Shown here piece by piece: positions 21,787 through 31,025 of a DNA stretch of 64,000 nt (within the stretch, counting starts at the first letter, position 1; each line of letters opens with the position of its first letter). Where the stretch lies: NCBI RefSeq assembly GCF_020400725.1, contig NZ_JAINVG010000024.1, positions 1 to 64,000 of the forward strand. Direction: 5' to 3'. Source of the DNA: Streptomyces sp. NK15101 (lineage in GTDB: Bacteria > Actinomycetota > Actinomycetes > Streptomycetales > Streptomycetaceae). The translations under genes and the position numbers were made by a program. The notes beneath the pieces were generated by a model. The model was not told the DNA's origin, ran no database searches, and worked only from the letters and a program-made list of their open reading frames with translations.

Positions 21787-24045
21787 ATGCAACTCGCCGC
21801 GATCATCGTGTCGATCGCCATCACGGTGGTGGCCGTCGCGCTGTTCGGCCGCGCCACCGTGCAGATCTACCGCTTCGTGCGGCTCGGTCAGCCGGTACCC
21901 GCCGGCACGCGCACCGGTGACCCCAAGCAGCGCACCATCACGCTGGTCAAGGAGTTCCTCGGCCACACGCGCATGAACCGCTGGGGCATCGTCGGCTTCG
22001 CGCACTGGTTCGTGGCGGTGGGCTTCTTCTCGCTGCTCCTCACCATCGTGAACGCCTTCGGCCAGCTCTTCCAGGCCGACTGGCTGATCCCGTTCATCGG
22101 CGACTGGCTGCCGTACGAGGTCTTCACCGAGTTCCTCGGCCTGATGACGGTCCTCGGCATCGTGACCCTCATCGTCATCCGCCAGCTGAGCAAGCCGACC
22201 AAGGCGGGCCGCAAGTCCCGCTTCGCCGGCTCCAAGACGGGCCAGGCCTACTTCGTCGAGGCCGTCATCCTGATCGTCGGCGTCTGCATCATGACGCTCC
22301 GCGCCCTCGAGGGCGTCCAGCACCACGTGACGGGCTGGGAGCCGGGCTTCTTCGCCTCGTACCCGCTGATCGCGCTCCTGGACGGCCTGGACCTGAGCAC
22401 GATCCAGCACCTCACCTACTTCTTCGCGGCGCTCAAGATCGTCACGTCCTTCACCTGGATGATCACTGTCTCGCTCAACACCAACATGGGTGTCGCCTGG
22501 CACCGCTTCCTCGGCTTCCCGAACATCTGGTTCAAGCGCAACGCCGACGGCTCCACCGCCCTGGGCGCGCTCCAGCCGATGACGACGGCCGGCAAGGAGA
22601 TCGACTGGGAGGACCCGGCCGAGGACGCCGTCTTCGGCGTCTCCCAGGTCGAGCAGTTCTCCTGGAAGGGCATCCTCGACTTCTCCACCTGCACCGAGTG
22701 CGGCCGCTGCCAGTCGCAGTGCCCCGCCTGGAACACCGGCAAGCCCCTCTCCCCCAAGCTCCTCATCATGTCGCTGCGCGACCACGCGCACGCCAAGGCG
22801 CCGTACCTGCTCGCGGGCGGCGGCAAGACCATGGAGGGCGACGAGAAGGCCACCGAGGAGCAGCTCAAGGACGTCCCCGCCGCCGCCCTGGCGGAGGCCG
22901 AGCGCCCGCTGATCGGCACCGTCGAGGAGAACGGCGTCATCGACCCGGACGTCCTGTGGTCCTGCACCACCTGCGGCGCCTGCGTCGAGCAGTGCCCGGT
23001 CGACATCGAGCACATCGACCACATCGTCGACATGCGCCGCTACCAGGTGATGATCGAGTCCGCCTTCCCGTCCGAGGCGGGCACGATGCTCAAGAACCTG
23101 GAGAAGAAGGGCAACCCCTGGGGCCTGGCGAAGAAGCAGCGCGTCGAGTGGACCAAGGAGGTCGACTTCGAGGTCCCGATCGTCGGCAAGGACGTCGAGG
23201 ACCTCACCGAGGTCGACTACCTCTACTGGGTCGGCTGCGCCGGCGCCCTGGAGGACCGCGCCAAGAAGACCACCAAGGCCTTCGCCGAGCTGCTGCACAT
23301 CGCGGGCGTCAAGTTCGCGATCATGGGCGGCGAGGAGAAGTGCACCGGTGACTCCCCGCGCCGCCTGGGCAACGAGCCGCTCTTCCAGCAGCTCGGCGCC
23401 GAGAACGTCGCCATGCTGAACATGGCGTTCGGCGAGGACGACGAGGACGAGTCGACGAAGAAGCCGAAGTCGGCGAAGAAGATCGTCTCGACCTGCCCGC
23501 ACTGCTTCAACACCATCGCCAACGAGTACCCGCAGCTCGGCGGCGAGTACGAGGTCATCCACCACACCCAGCTGCTCCAGCACCTCATCGACGAGGGCAA
23601 GCTGATCCCGGTGACCCCGGTCGAGGGCCTCATCACCTACCACGACCCCTGCTACCTGGGCCGGCACAACAAGGTCTACACGCCGCCGCGCGAGATCATG
23701 TCCGCCGTCCCCGGCCTGCGCCAGCAGGAGATGCACCGCCACAAGGAGCGCGGCTTCTGCTGCGGCGCCGGCGGCGCGCGGATGTGGATGGAGGAGCGGA
23801 TCGGCAAGCGCATCAACAACGAGCGCGTCGACGAGGCCCTGTCCCTCAACCCGGACATCGTCTCCACCGCCTGCCCGTTCTGCCTCGTCATGCTCACGGA
23901 CTCCGTGAACGGCAAGAAGAACGAGGGCAAGGCCAAGGAGTCCGTCACGGTCGTGGACGTCGCCCAGCTGCTCCTCGACTCGGTGAAGACCCCGGTCGAG
24001 CCGGAGGAGGAGCCGGCGGCCGAGGAGCCCGAGCCGGCCGTCTGA
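21787..24045 (+). CDS. EtfD-like membrane iron-sulfur oxidoreductase
   Basis: 752 residues. The first about 240 residues hold several transmembrane helices (AIIVSIAITVVAVALFG and others) of the quinone/heme-b type. Then come two 4Fe-4S ligand sets, CTECGRCQSQCP and CTTCGACVEQCPVD, and two HdrB/GlpC-type cysteine-rich regions with CPHCFNTIANEYP and CCGAGGARMW. The order matches the actinobacterial protein now called EtfD (Rv0338c in M. tuberculosis), which passes electrons from ETF/acyl-CoA dehydrogenases to the quinone pool. GAGGAG lies eight bases before the ATG. It ends in an acidic Glu/Pro/Ala tail. A terminator follows. Confidence 0.85.
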   Translation: MQLAAIIVSIAITVVAVALFGRATVQIYRFVRLGQPVPAGTRTGDPKQRTITLVKEFLGHTRMNRWGIVGFAHWFVAVGFFSLLLTIVNAFGQLFQADWLIPFIGDWLPYEVFTEFLGLMTVLGIVTLIVIRQLSKPTKAGRKSRFAGSKTGQAYFVEAVILIVGVCIMTLRALEGVQHHVTGWEPGFFASYPLIALLDGLDLSTIQHLTYFFAALKIVTSFTWMITVSLNTNMGVAWHRFLGFPNIWFKRNADGSTALGALQPMTTAGKEIDWEDPAEDAVFGVSQVEQFSWKGILDFSTCTECGRCQSQCPAWNTGKPLSPKLLIMSLRDHAHAKAPYLLAGGGKTMEGDEKATEEQLKDVPAAALAEAERPLIGTVEENGVIDPDVLWSCTTCGACVEQCPVDIEHIDHIVDMRRYQVMIESAFPSEAGTMLKNLEKKGNPWGLAKKQRVEWTKEVDFEVPIVGKDVEDLTEVDYLYWVGCAGALEDRAKKTTKAFAELLHIAGVKFAIMGGEEKCTGDSPRRLGNEPLFQQLGAENVAMLNMAFGEDDEDESTKKPKSAKKIVSTCPHCFNTIANEYPQLGGEYEVIHHTQLLQHLIDEGKLIPVTPVEGLITYHDPCYLGRHNKVYTPPREIMSAVPGLRQQEMHRHKERGFCCGAGGARMWMEERIGKRINNERVDEALSLNPDIVSTACPFCLVMLTDSVNGKKNEGKAKESVTVVDVAQLLLDSVKTPVEPEEEPAAEEPEPAV

Positions 24046-24062
24046 GGCTGATCGCCCGACGA

Positions 24063-24104
24063 AAGGGGCCGCCCCGCGCTGCTGGAGGCGCGGGGCGGCC
24101 CCTT
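24063..24104. terminator. Terminator after the EtfD-like gene
   Basis: 17-bp perfect arms (24063-24079, 24088-24104) with an 8-base loop, 17 bp after the stop codon. Confidence 0.85.
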
Positions 24105-24209
24105 CGCCGTACCTCCTGGGTACGCACGGTCCCCTAGGGGATGTCACAGGTCAGTGGCAAGGACGGGCCCGAGGCACGACCGCACGGAGAAAACGGGTAC
24201 GTTCGACAC

Positions 24210-25058
24210 GTGGCTGGATTCAGGAACGGACGCGGCCGGGACAACCGCCCCCCGCAACGACAACCGCAGCAGGCGCCGTACGGGTACAACGCGGCCCCGC
24301 CGCCCTACCCGCAGCAGCAGTGGCAGCAGCCGCCCCAGGGGCAGCCGTACGGGCAGCAGGGGCAGGCATACGGGGAGCCGGAGTACTTCGGCGACCCGCA
24401 GCACAACCGGCAGCACGCGGCGGCGAACAACCCGGGCCACACCCAGATGTTCAGCGTCGACGACCCGTACGGCGACGCCGCGACGTACAACGCCGGCGCG
24501 GCCCCCGTGCCCACCGGCCCCCGGCTCTCCTGGAAGCCGCTCCTGAGCGGCATCGTGCTCCGCCCGGCGGACACGTTCCTGCAGATGCGGGACCACGCCG
24601 TCTGGGGCCCGGCGCTGATCGTCACGTTCCTCTACGGACTCCTCGCGATCTTCGGCTTCGACAAGGCCCGCGACGAGGCGCTCGACGCGACGATCTCCAG
24701 CACGATCCCGTACGTCCTGATGACGGCCCTCGGCTTCGTGCTCGGCGGACTGATCCTGGGCGCGGTCACCCACACCCTCGCGCGCCAGCTGGGCGGCGAC
24801 GGCGCCTGGCAGCCCACCGTCGGCCTCTCCATGCTCATCATGTCGATCACCGACGCGCCGCGCCTGGTCTTCGCGCTCTTCCTGGGCGGCGAGAACGGCC
24901 TGGTGCAGGTCCTGGGCTGGGCGACCTGGCTGGCGCTGGGCGCGCTCCTCACCGTGATGGTGAGCCGCTCCCACGACCTGCCGTGGCCGAAGGCCCTGGG
25001 CGCGTCGGCGATCCAGCTGGTGGCCCTGCTGAGCCTGACCAAGCTGGGCACCCTGTAA
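24210..25058 (+). CDS. Yip1-family integral membrane protein
   Basis: 282 residues. The N-terminal about 100 residues are polar and rich in Gln, Pro, Tyr and Asn (low complexity, cytoplasmic). The rest has five hydrophobic helices with the Yip1-type pattern: PLLSGIVLRPADTFLQMRD before the first helix, and ITDAPRLVFALFLGGENG. The function is unknown. The GTG at 24210 is the usual start in such proteins; an ATG at 24141 in the same frame would add 23 residues but lacks a spaced ribosome site. A 23-bp perfect hairpin follows. Confidence 0.75.
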   Translation: MAGFRNGRGRDNRPPQRQPQQAPYGYNAAPPPYPQQQWQQPPQGQPYGQQGQAYGEPEYFGDPQHNRQHAAANNPGHTQMFSVDDPYGDAATYNAGAAPVPTGPRLSWKPLLSGIVLRPADTFLQMRDHAVWGPALIVTFLYGLLAIFGFDKARDEALDATISSTIPYVLMTALGFVLGGLILGAVTHTLARQLGGDGAWQPTVGLSMLIMSITDAPRLVFALFLGGENGLVQVLGWATWLALGALLTVMVSRSHDLPWPKALGASAIQLVALLSLTKLGTL

Positions 25059-25110
25059 CGACGCGCGAAAGGGCCCCCACCGAAGCCGGTGGGGGCCCTT
25101 TCGCGCGTCG
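25059..25110. terminator. Strong terminator between Yip1 gene and the phosphoribosyltransferase remnant
   Basis: 23-bp perfect arms (25059-25081, 25088-25110), 6-base loop. It would serve both the Yip1 gene (plus) and the original phosphoribosyltransferase gene (minus), whose old stop codon is at 25121-25123. Confidence 0.9.
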
Positions 25111-25120
25111 GAGGAGGAGC

Positions 25121-25174
25121 TCAGGCGTCGAGGACCTGGCCCTCGCGCTTCACGACCGGCGGCTCGACGCTCCA
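25121..25174 (-). pseudogene. Original 3' end of the phosphoribosyltransferase gene; attL of the element
   Basis: The minus strand reads W-SVEPPVVKREGQVLDA-stop and then stops resembling a gene upstream of 25174. This tail aligns with the end of the intact phosphoribosyltransferase at 46378 (W-SVLPPVSKSGEPPKPNLEAL), sharing W-S-V-x-P-P-V. The serine integrase gene begins just beyond. So the element cut the gene within or next to the W codon (25172-25174), and this is the stranded native tail. Confidence 0.85.
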
Positions 25175-25251
25175 TGGCAAATGGACTGTATGAGGGTAGT
25201 AACCTCATCCTGCATCGTCGGAGTGGATCGCAGGCAGGGGAGGCCCCGATC

Positions 25252-26685
25252 ATGGCGCGCAAGGTGGGGATCTACACCCGTATCTCTCGCGACGACGAGG
25301 GGGAAGCACTCGGCGTGGCCCGCCAGCGCCAGGACTGCGAGCGTCTGGCGGATCTCCGCACCTGGCAGCCGGTGAAGGTCTACGAGGACAACGACGTGTC
25401 CGCGTTCAAGCGGAACGTCGTCCGCGAAGAGTTCGAGCTCATGCTCAAGGACCTTCGGGCCGGCCTGATCGACGGAGTCGTGGCGTACGACCTCGACCGC
25501 CTGGCCCGCCAACCCCGCGACCTTGAGCGCCTGATCGAGATCTTCGACGACCGCCCGCGGCTGGAGTTCGCGACAGTCACCAACGACGTGAACCTCGGCA
25601 CCGCCGACGGGCGGACCATGGCCCGGATCATGGTGGCGTTCGCCAACAAGTCGTCGCACGACACGTCCCGGCGGATCAAGCGCAAGCACCTTGAGTTGGC
25701 CCAGCAGGGCAAGAGCAACGGAGGCCCGGCGCCCTACGGGTGGCAGAAGGAAGACCGGAACAAGGTCGACCCCGAGGCGGCGCGCCACATCCGCGCGGCC
25801 CAGAAGGAAGTACTGGCTGGGGTCCGCATCGGCACGATCCGCACGCGCTGGCAGGAGGAGGGATTGGGCAACCCTCGCGCCGGCACCAAGCGCATGGCTC
25901 ACCACCACGTCGAGCACATCCTCACGAACCCGCGGCTGGTGGGATACCGGACGTACCACGGAGAGATCCTGCACGGCGAGGACGGCAAGCCCGTCAGGGG
26001 CAAGTGGGAGACGATCAACACCCCGGAGGAGTGGGAGGCCGTCTGCGCGGCCATCGCCGAGCGCAAGCAGAACAAGACCGGCCAGTCCCTCGCGCGTAAG
26101 TACCTGCTCTCCGGGATCGCCCGCTGCGGCCTGTGCAAGAACAAGATCCGGGGCCAGGTCAACGGGAGGTGGAAGCCGGGTTCCAAGGGCGCGCAGTACA
26201 CCTACCAGTGCTCCGGGGTGAACGGCGGCTGCGGCAAGGTCGGCCGCGTCGGTGAGCCGGTGGACAGCCTCATTGCCCGCCTCGTCCTCCAGGAGCAGCG
26301 CGAGAAGGCCGCCACAACGGCTGTGCCGACCGAGGAACGGTGGCCCAAGGAAGAGGAGTTGGAATCCCTTCTCCTGGACATCGCCCAGCTCATCGAGGCG
26401 GAGAAGGCCAAGACGATCACCGTCTCCACGCTCCTCCAACTCCTCCCCGACAAGGAGCGTGAGCGGGACGCCCTGAAGCTGGAACGAGCCCGCTTCTACA
26501 AGGAACAGAAGCAGGCGGAGGCCAAGGGGAACACGGCCGATCTGACCGAGGCCGAGTTCTTCGACCTCCCGATCGAGCGCCAGCGAGAGATCGTGCTGCA
26601 CAGCCTCACAGCCGTGATCGTCCACCCCGCAGGCCGGGGCAAGAGGAAGTTCGACCCCGACCTGATCGACCCGGTTTGGCGCTGA
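25252..26685 (+). CDS. int: Large serine recombinase (integrase)
   Basis: 477 residues. The resolvase domain starts MARKVGIYTRISRDDEG with the nucleophilic Ser at residue 12, followed by YDLDRLARQPRDLERLIEIF. The recombinase domain contains GGPAPYGW and the zinc-ribbon domain has CGLCKNKIRG plus YQCSG and GCGKVGR. A coiled-coil region (EELESLLLDIAQLIEAEKAK) is present in the C-terminal half. GGGGAGG lies six bases before the ATG at 25252. It should catalyse attP x attB crossover at the phosphoribosyltransferase 3' end, whose remnant lies about 80 bp away. Confidence 0.95.
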   Translation: MARKVGIYTRISRDDEGEALGVARQRQDCERLADLRTWQPVKVYEDNDVSAFKRNVVREEFELMLKDLRAGLIDGVVAYDLDRLARQPRDLERLIEIFDDRPRLEFATVTNDVNLGTADGRTMARIMVAFANKSSHDTSRRIKRKHLELAQQGKSNGGPAPYGWQKEDRNKVDPEAARHIRAAQKEVLAGVRIGTIRTRWQEEGLGNPRAGTKRMAHHHVEHILTNPRLVGYRTYHGEILHGEDGKPVRGKWETINTPEEWEAVCAAIAERKQNKTGQSLARKYLLSGIARCGLCKNKIRGQVNGRWKPGSKGAQYTYQCSGVNGGCGKVGRVGEPVDSLIARLVLQEQREKAATTAVPTEERWPKEEELESLLLDIAQLIEAEKAKTITVSTLLQLLPDKERERDALKLERARFYKEQKQAEAKGNTADLTEAEFFDLPIERQREIVLHSLTAVIVHPAGRGKRKFDPDLIDPVWR

Positions 26686-26712
26686 ACTAGAAGGCCCTGT
26701 TCAAGCGGCCAA

Positions 26713-27930
26713 TTACCTACGGCAGATAGAAGCAAGCAACGAGTCGGGCGGGTCGTGGCGGACCCACCCGGTCTCGCCATCCCAGTGCAGAACATGAGAG
26801 GGATCCGTCAGAGAGCCAACCCAGACTCCGGTCACTCCATCGGGCAGTTCTGGATCACGGGCAGGCAGAAGGCCGTGCCGTGTAAGGCGATTCCAGGCCG
26901 GCGCCCGCATCCAGGTGAGCCAGAAGAAGACTTCGTGCCGCATTCGGCGGGGATCTGCTCGGAGCAGCTTCATCGCCAAATCGGGATGAAGCGAAAACTC
27001 AACTTCCAAGAGATCCACCAGGTCTGTACCCGCATCCGCTTTCCTGGCCTCGGGCAGAGATGGGAGTCGTTCCCGCCAAGTCATAGTCCTCGCAAGATCG
27101 ATCCTCCTGGCCACCTCCTCCCGCGCACGTTCGACGATCTCGGACTCAGGAAGGTGATCAGCGAACAAGGATCGAATGACTGCCGCCTCCCTCTGTTCGT
27201 CCTCCGCTCGCCGACGCTCCAGTCGCGCAACGAACCCTGGGTTGAACGACCACTGCACAGGGCCTAGCCCGTCGGGCTCGGCAGTCTTGGGCGTGGGCTT
27301 CCGCCCCTCCTTGGCCCGCTGCTTCCTCTGCAGCCGTTCCGCCTTCTTCCTGTCGCCCTCTTCATCAGCAGCAGGCATGGCGTCGTACCCATAGAGCACG
27401 GTCACGCTGATCGCGCCCGTTCCATCACCCGACGTTGCCTTCCCGAACTGAACGCCCGCTCGGCGCAACTTCCCGTAGGGGCAATCAGGGTCATGGAAGG
27501 GGTCTGAGAAACACGGACTGCCCCAAGCAACATCTGATACGCCCCGTCGTTCAAGCTCAGCAAGCGCTGAGCTAACCACTTCGAGGAACTCCTGGGAGCC
27601 GCGACCTTCCTTCCTGCTGCGGGGCACTTTGACCTTAGCAGTACTCTCGACCGCAACGAACCAGTGATTACGGAGCAGTGACGCTGACTGCGGACTCGAA
27701 TATGGCTCCCAGTCTCGTGAATTCCGTTCAGCGACTCTGCTGGTGGCGAGCGTGACCTCCAGCGCACCTGCCTGCCCTACATGAAAGTCGTACCGGCCGT
27801 TGAAGGGTGTGCTCTTGTCATGGAAGTCATCGCATTCAACGCATTTGTCGTAGGGCTCAACCCGCTGGCCGGTCAAGTATTCCACGATGCGGGCGGCGTG
27901 GAGTTCGCTCTCACTAGTCCTCTGTGCCAT
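26713..27930 (-). CDS. Hypothetical protein of the element
   Basis: 405 residues, unrecognised. The N-terminus has two close Cys in KCVECDDFHDKS followed by RYDFHVGQAGALEVTLATSR, a pattern that could be a nuclease-like fold but is not diagnostic. The middle is highly charged (KKAERLQRKQRAKEGRK). The C-terminal part contains many Trp (WLTWMRAPAWNRL, LHWDGETGWVRHD). Its ATG overlaps the stop codon of the upstream gene as TAATG, so the two are translated together. It converges on the integrase gene with 27 bp between stops. Confidence 0.6.
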   Translation of the reverse strand: MAQRTSESELHAARIVEYLTGQRVEPYDKCVECDDFHDKSTPFNGRYDFHVGQAGALEVTLATSRVAERNSRDWEPYSSPQSASLLRNHWFVAVESTAKVKVPRSRKEGRGSQEFLEVVSSALAELERRGVSDVAWGSPCFSDPFHDPDCPYGKLRRAGVQFGKATSGDGTGAISVTVLYGYDAMPAADEEGDRKKAERLQRKQRAKEGRKPTPKTAEPDGLGPVQWSFNPGFVARLERRRAEDEQREAAVIRSLFADHLPESEIVERAREEVARRIDLARTMTWRERLPSLPEARKADAGTDLVDLLEVEFSLHPDLAMKLLRADPRRMRHEVFFWLTWMRAPAWNRLTRHGLLPARDPELPDGVTGVWVGSLTDPSHVLHWDGETGWVRHDPPDSLLASICRR

Positions 27931-28310
27931 TACGACTCTCCAGGTGAGCTGTGAGATTCCCAGGGCAGCGAAAGCCCCACAGGAAGCCGGGACAGAGTCA
28001 GCAGAAGGTCGTCACGACGAAACTCGATGCCAGCTGCCAGCAAAGTCCGCACGTGCCTATCGAGTGCATCCAGGAGGCCACTGGGCAAGCCGACCGCGAC
28101 GGGGATCTCCCAGGCATCCTTCAGCAACGCATCAAGCTCGTGGTCTTCAACGGGCAGGTGCACGTGAATCGACCACAGGTCGACGGATCTCATGGGTCCC
28201 CGAACCGAGCGGCCACGCTTGCCCAAGATGCGATTTCCAGCAAGCTGGAGCGCCCGCATTACAGCCATCTCCGACACGGCGATCAACGCGACGCTGCCGT
28301 GCTGTTCCAT
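27930..28310 (-). CDS. Hypothetical protein coupled to the 405-residue gene
   Basis: 126 residues, unrecognised. An N-terminal hydrophobic-Ala region (ALIAVSEMAVMRALQLAGNR) is followed by VDLWSIHVHLPVEDHELDALLKDAW and LDRHVRTLLAAGIEFRRDDLLLTLSRLP. The second half could be an alpha/beta domain. The ATG at 28310 has GAGGAG upstream. Its stop overlaps the next start (TAATG), so the two products may form a complex. Confidence 0.55.
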   Translation of the reverse strand: MEQHGSVALIAVSEMAVMRALQLAGNRILGKRGRSVRGPMRSVDLWSIHVHLPVEDHELDALLKDAWEIPVAVGLPSGLLDALDRHVRTLLAAGIEFRRDDLLLTLSRLPVGLSLPWESHSSPGES

Positions 28311-28624
28311 CCCTCGGCTCCTCTGCCAGACCTCTCCGCCATCGTAAGGATGCCGCTCTGGTGAGACGATCGGTTTTGAGATACGACGGCGGCGTCGCGA
28401 TCACCCCCTGCGGGGGCAGCCTGTCCGGCTCCGAGCGGTACGGAGTCATCCCCTCCACTGGAAAGCGCCTCGTTGTCACCACCTTCCTTGAAGTTGGAGA
28501 GCGCGACGCACCCACTCCTCATCACGCTCAGGTGCCCGCGCTAGATGCTTCCGCATCCAAGCCGTCTCGCCCTCTACGCTCCCATCATTCTTCTCCCGAT
28601 GTGCCATCGTTTCGGTTGTGGTGA
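28311..28624. other. Gene-poor stretch between hypothetical pair and rep
   Basis: No convincing gene. A minus-strand frame of 80 codons (28525-28283) overlaps the start of the next gene but has no recognisable domain. This is where AICEs often carry xis; I do not see one. Confidence 0.4.
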
Positions 28625-30088
28625 TCACTGCCAAGGGCTCCCTTCTGTCTTGCGGCGATCGGTGTGGGCGAGGTCGTGGCGGACCTGGTTGGCAAGGAGT
28701 TCTTCACCAGGGCGGTAGCCGGAGGCGAGGTAGGCCCAGGAGGACTCGGTGACGAGGGTGGTGTTCTCGTCGGGGACGGGGTGGCCGGCGCGGGTACGGG
28801 CGGCATCGGCCTGGGCGGTGCGCCAGGCGCGGCGTACGTCGCGGAGCGCGCCGAGAGTGGTCGAGTAGGCGCGGGACTTGGTGGAGAAGTGGCCACGGAA
28901 GCCGAGCATGTGGGCCCACTTCCAGAGTTTGAGGTCCGCGAACTCAGGCAGGTGGCCGAGCGCCCAGGCGGTGCGGATCATCTGCCGTACGTGCTGCTGC
29001 ACCTGGAGGTCACGCAGGGGTTCGGCCTGTCCGGTGCCGTCGCAGTCGGCGCACAGGTCGCGGAAGCCGTCCGGGCCGCTGGTGTATCCGCGTCCGGCGC
29101 AGGCGCGGCAGACAAGGGTGCGGTCAACCGTGCCGGAGCCCTCGGCGCTCTTGGTGGCGTACTTGGCGACGTAGGCGGCCACCTTCTGGTCAGTGAGTTC
29201 GCCGTCCCCCAGGGCCTTGATCTCCCGCACGTCGATGCAGTCGCCCCAGGCGATGACGCGTTCTCCGACGGCATCGGACTCGATCGTGAGCTGAGCGCGG
29301 CGGGCAGCGGCGCGTACGGCGTGGTCCAACGCGTCGAGGGTGGCCCAGGACGGAGGCGCGGTGGTGTGTCCGTCGGGGCCGTCGAGACGGATCACGGCAT
29401 GGAAGTGGACCAGGCCGCGCTTCTGGTACTCAGCGACCTTGGCGAAGGAGACACGCAGAGCCGCCTTCAACGCCTTCTGCGTGATGCCCAGTTGGGCAGC
29501 GAGCTCGCGCCGGAGGTAGATGGTGAAGCGTGCCCAGAGCGCCCCGGCATGGGCGTTCCAGAGCACGGCGCCGGTGTAGTCGTACGAGGCCGGGGCGAGC
29601 GGAGTGCCAAGGGCGGGGTCGTCCTCGGCGTGGTGCCGGCCGCAGCGGCAGTCCAGGGGCTTGCCCGACGGAGTGGTGGGGCGGTTGTGGACCGGGCCGA
29701 AAGAGGGCGCGGTGAGGGTGGCGAAGACGCGGGGGTGGTTGCGGACGTCTTCCGTGACGGTCTTGCCGCCGGAGAGTCCCGCCTTGATCAGGTGGTAGGT
29801 GTCAGCAGCGTAGACGCGGGAGCAGGCCGGGCAGCGGGAGGCGCGGCGGTTGCCGCAGGTGGTGAGGAGTCGGCCGGTGGGTTCGTCGGCGGTGGAGTAG
29901 GCGCGGACCACGGTGCGGGTGGTGGCGTCGAGGGTGGCGGTGTGGCCGACGAGGTTGACCGGGCGGGTGCAGCCGCGGACGTTGCGGACCTGCTCCGTCA
30001 CGCGGTCGAAGTCTTCGAGGTGGGCCAGCTCGATCAGGTCCCGCAGGGCGGGGCTGACGACGTGGCGCAGGTCCAGGGGGCGCTTCAT
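28625..30088 (-). CDS. RepSA-like replication initiator
   Basis: 487 residues. It starts MKRPLDLRHVVSPALRDLIEL. Clustered Cys in SRCPACSRVY and DCRCGRHHAED suggest metal binding. A HUH-type motif GLVHFHAVIRLDG lies near the middle, and a second zinc motif CRACAGRG and CADCDGTG follows. The pattern matches the RepSA-type initiators of pSAM2-like elements, which start rolling-circle-type replication of the excised circle. GGGAG lies about ten bases before the ATG at 30088. It follows the DUF2637 gene in the transfer operon. Confidence 0.88.
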   Translation of the reverse strand: MKRPLDLRHVVSPALRDLIELAHLEDFDRVTEQVRNVRGCTRPVNLVGHTATLDATTRTVVRAYSTADEPTGRLLTTCGNRRASRCPACSRVYAADTYHLIKAGLSGGKTVTEDVRNHPRVFATLTAPSFGPVHNRPTTPSGKPLDCRCGRHHAEDDPALGTPLAPASYDYTGAVLWNAHAGALWARFTIYLRRELAAQLGITQKALKAALRVSFAKVAEYQKRGLVHFHAVIRLDGPDGHTTAPPSWATLDALDHAVRAAARRAQLTIESDAVGERVIAWGDCIDVREIKALGDGELTDQKVAAYVAKYATKSAEGSGTVDRTLVCRACAGRGYTSGPDGFRDLCADCDGTGQAEPLRDLQVQQHVRQMIRTAWALGHLPEFADLKLWKWAHMLGFRGHFSTKSRAYSTTLGALRDVRRAWRTAQADAARTRAGHPVPDENTTLVTESSWAYLASGYRPGEELLANQVRHDLAHTDRRKTEGSPWQ

Positions 30089-30219
30089 GGGGCGGGTTCT
30101 CCCTTCGTGCTGGGCTGGGGCCCCGAGCAGGCCGACGGATGCGCGGGCTGCTCGGGGCATGGCGGACCGAGCCCCTTGGGGGCCGAGTGCGGGAGGGAGC
30201 CGGAAGGCCGGCGGGAAGG

Positions 30220-30972
30220 TCAGGCCGTAAGGGCCGAGTGAAGGGCGGTGGCCATGGGCAGGCCGACGCCGAGCCGCGCCTTGAGCTGAGCGGTGGTGAT
30301 GGGCTCGCCGTGCTGGACGTGGTGGGCGTCCGCGATCGAGCGCGCTTCGTTCAGCAGGGGCTCGGGCACCTTGACCGCAGGCACCGGGGCCGGGGCGGGC
30401 ACGGGCGAGGCCGTCACGGGTGCGGGCTCGGGTGCGGGCTCGGGCACGGAGGCCGGATCGGCAGGGGCCGGAGTGGAGGCAGGCTCGTCTTCCTCAGCCG
30501 GGACGACCGGCGCGGGAACGGGCCGGGGTTCCGGTCTCGGCTCCGTGGCGACGGAGACCGGCGCGGGGGTGCCGATGGCGTGGAAGGCCCGGAGGAGCTG
30601 GGGGCCGACGGCGCCCCAGCCGAGGAGGAGCAGCGGGGCCACAGCGTCCACGGCAGCGCGGCCGTAGTGGCCGGCAGCGATGGGTTCGGCGATGTTGAGA
30701 GCCAGCGTCAGCAGGCCGGAGAAGTGCATCAGCCGGGTAGCGGCCTTCATGTGTTCCGGCGGGACACCGCGCAGCGAGAGGTAGCGCAGGGCCACCAGGA
30801 GGCCGACCACGGACAGGTCCACCATCGGAGCGATCAGCGGCGCGATGGGCTCAGGGATGCCGAGCCGGAGGGCGAGGGCCCAGACGTTGCCGAAGGAGAA
30901 GACGAAGGCCAGGGCCGCAATGACGCCCATGACCACGGTCACGGTGCGCTGGGTGATCCGGTCCTCAGACAT
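30220..30972 (-). CDS. DUF2637 membrane protein (SpdB-like)
   Basis: 250 residues. Residues 1-125 have four hydrophobic helices (RTVTVVMGVIAALAFVFSFG, APMVDLSVVGLLVALRYLS, and others) matching DUF2637. Then comes a Pro/Ala/Glu-rich linker and a C-terminal wHTH-like end (EPITTAQLKARLGVGLPMATAL). Such proteins accompany TraB in Streptomyces elements and probably assist spreading between hyphal compartments. It is 53 bp after traB in the same orientation. Confidence 0.85.
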   Translation of the reverse strand: MSEDRITQRTVTVVMGVIAALAFVFSFGNVWALALRLGIPEPIAPLIAPMVDLSVVGLLVALRYLSLRGVPPEHMKAATRLMHFSGLLTLALNIAEPIAAGHYGRAAVDAVAPLLLLGWGAVGPQLLRAFHAIGTPAPVSVATEPRPEPRPVPAPVVPAEEDEPASTPAPADPASVPEPAPEPAPVTASPVPAPAPVPAVKVPEPLLNEARSIADAHHVQHGEPITTAQLKARLGVGLPMATALHSALTA

Positions 30973-31025
30973 AGGGTTTCACCTCCTCTCACAGCGCGCA
31001 GGGATACGTGGATTGGCCGTCTGGG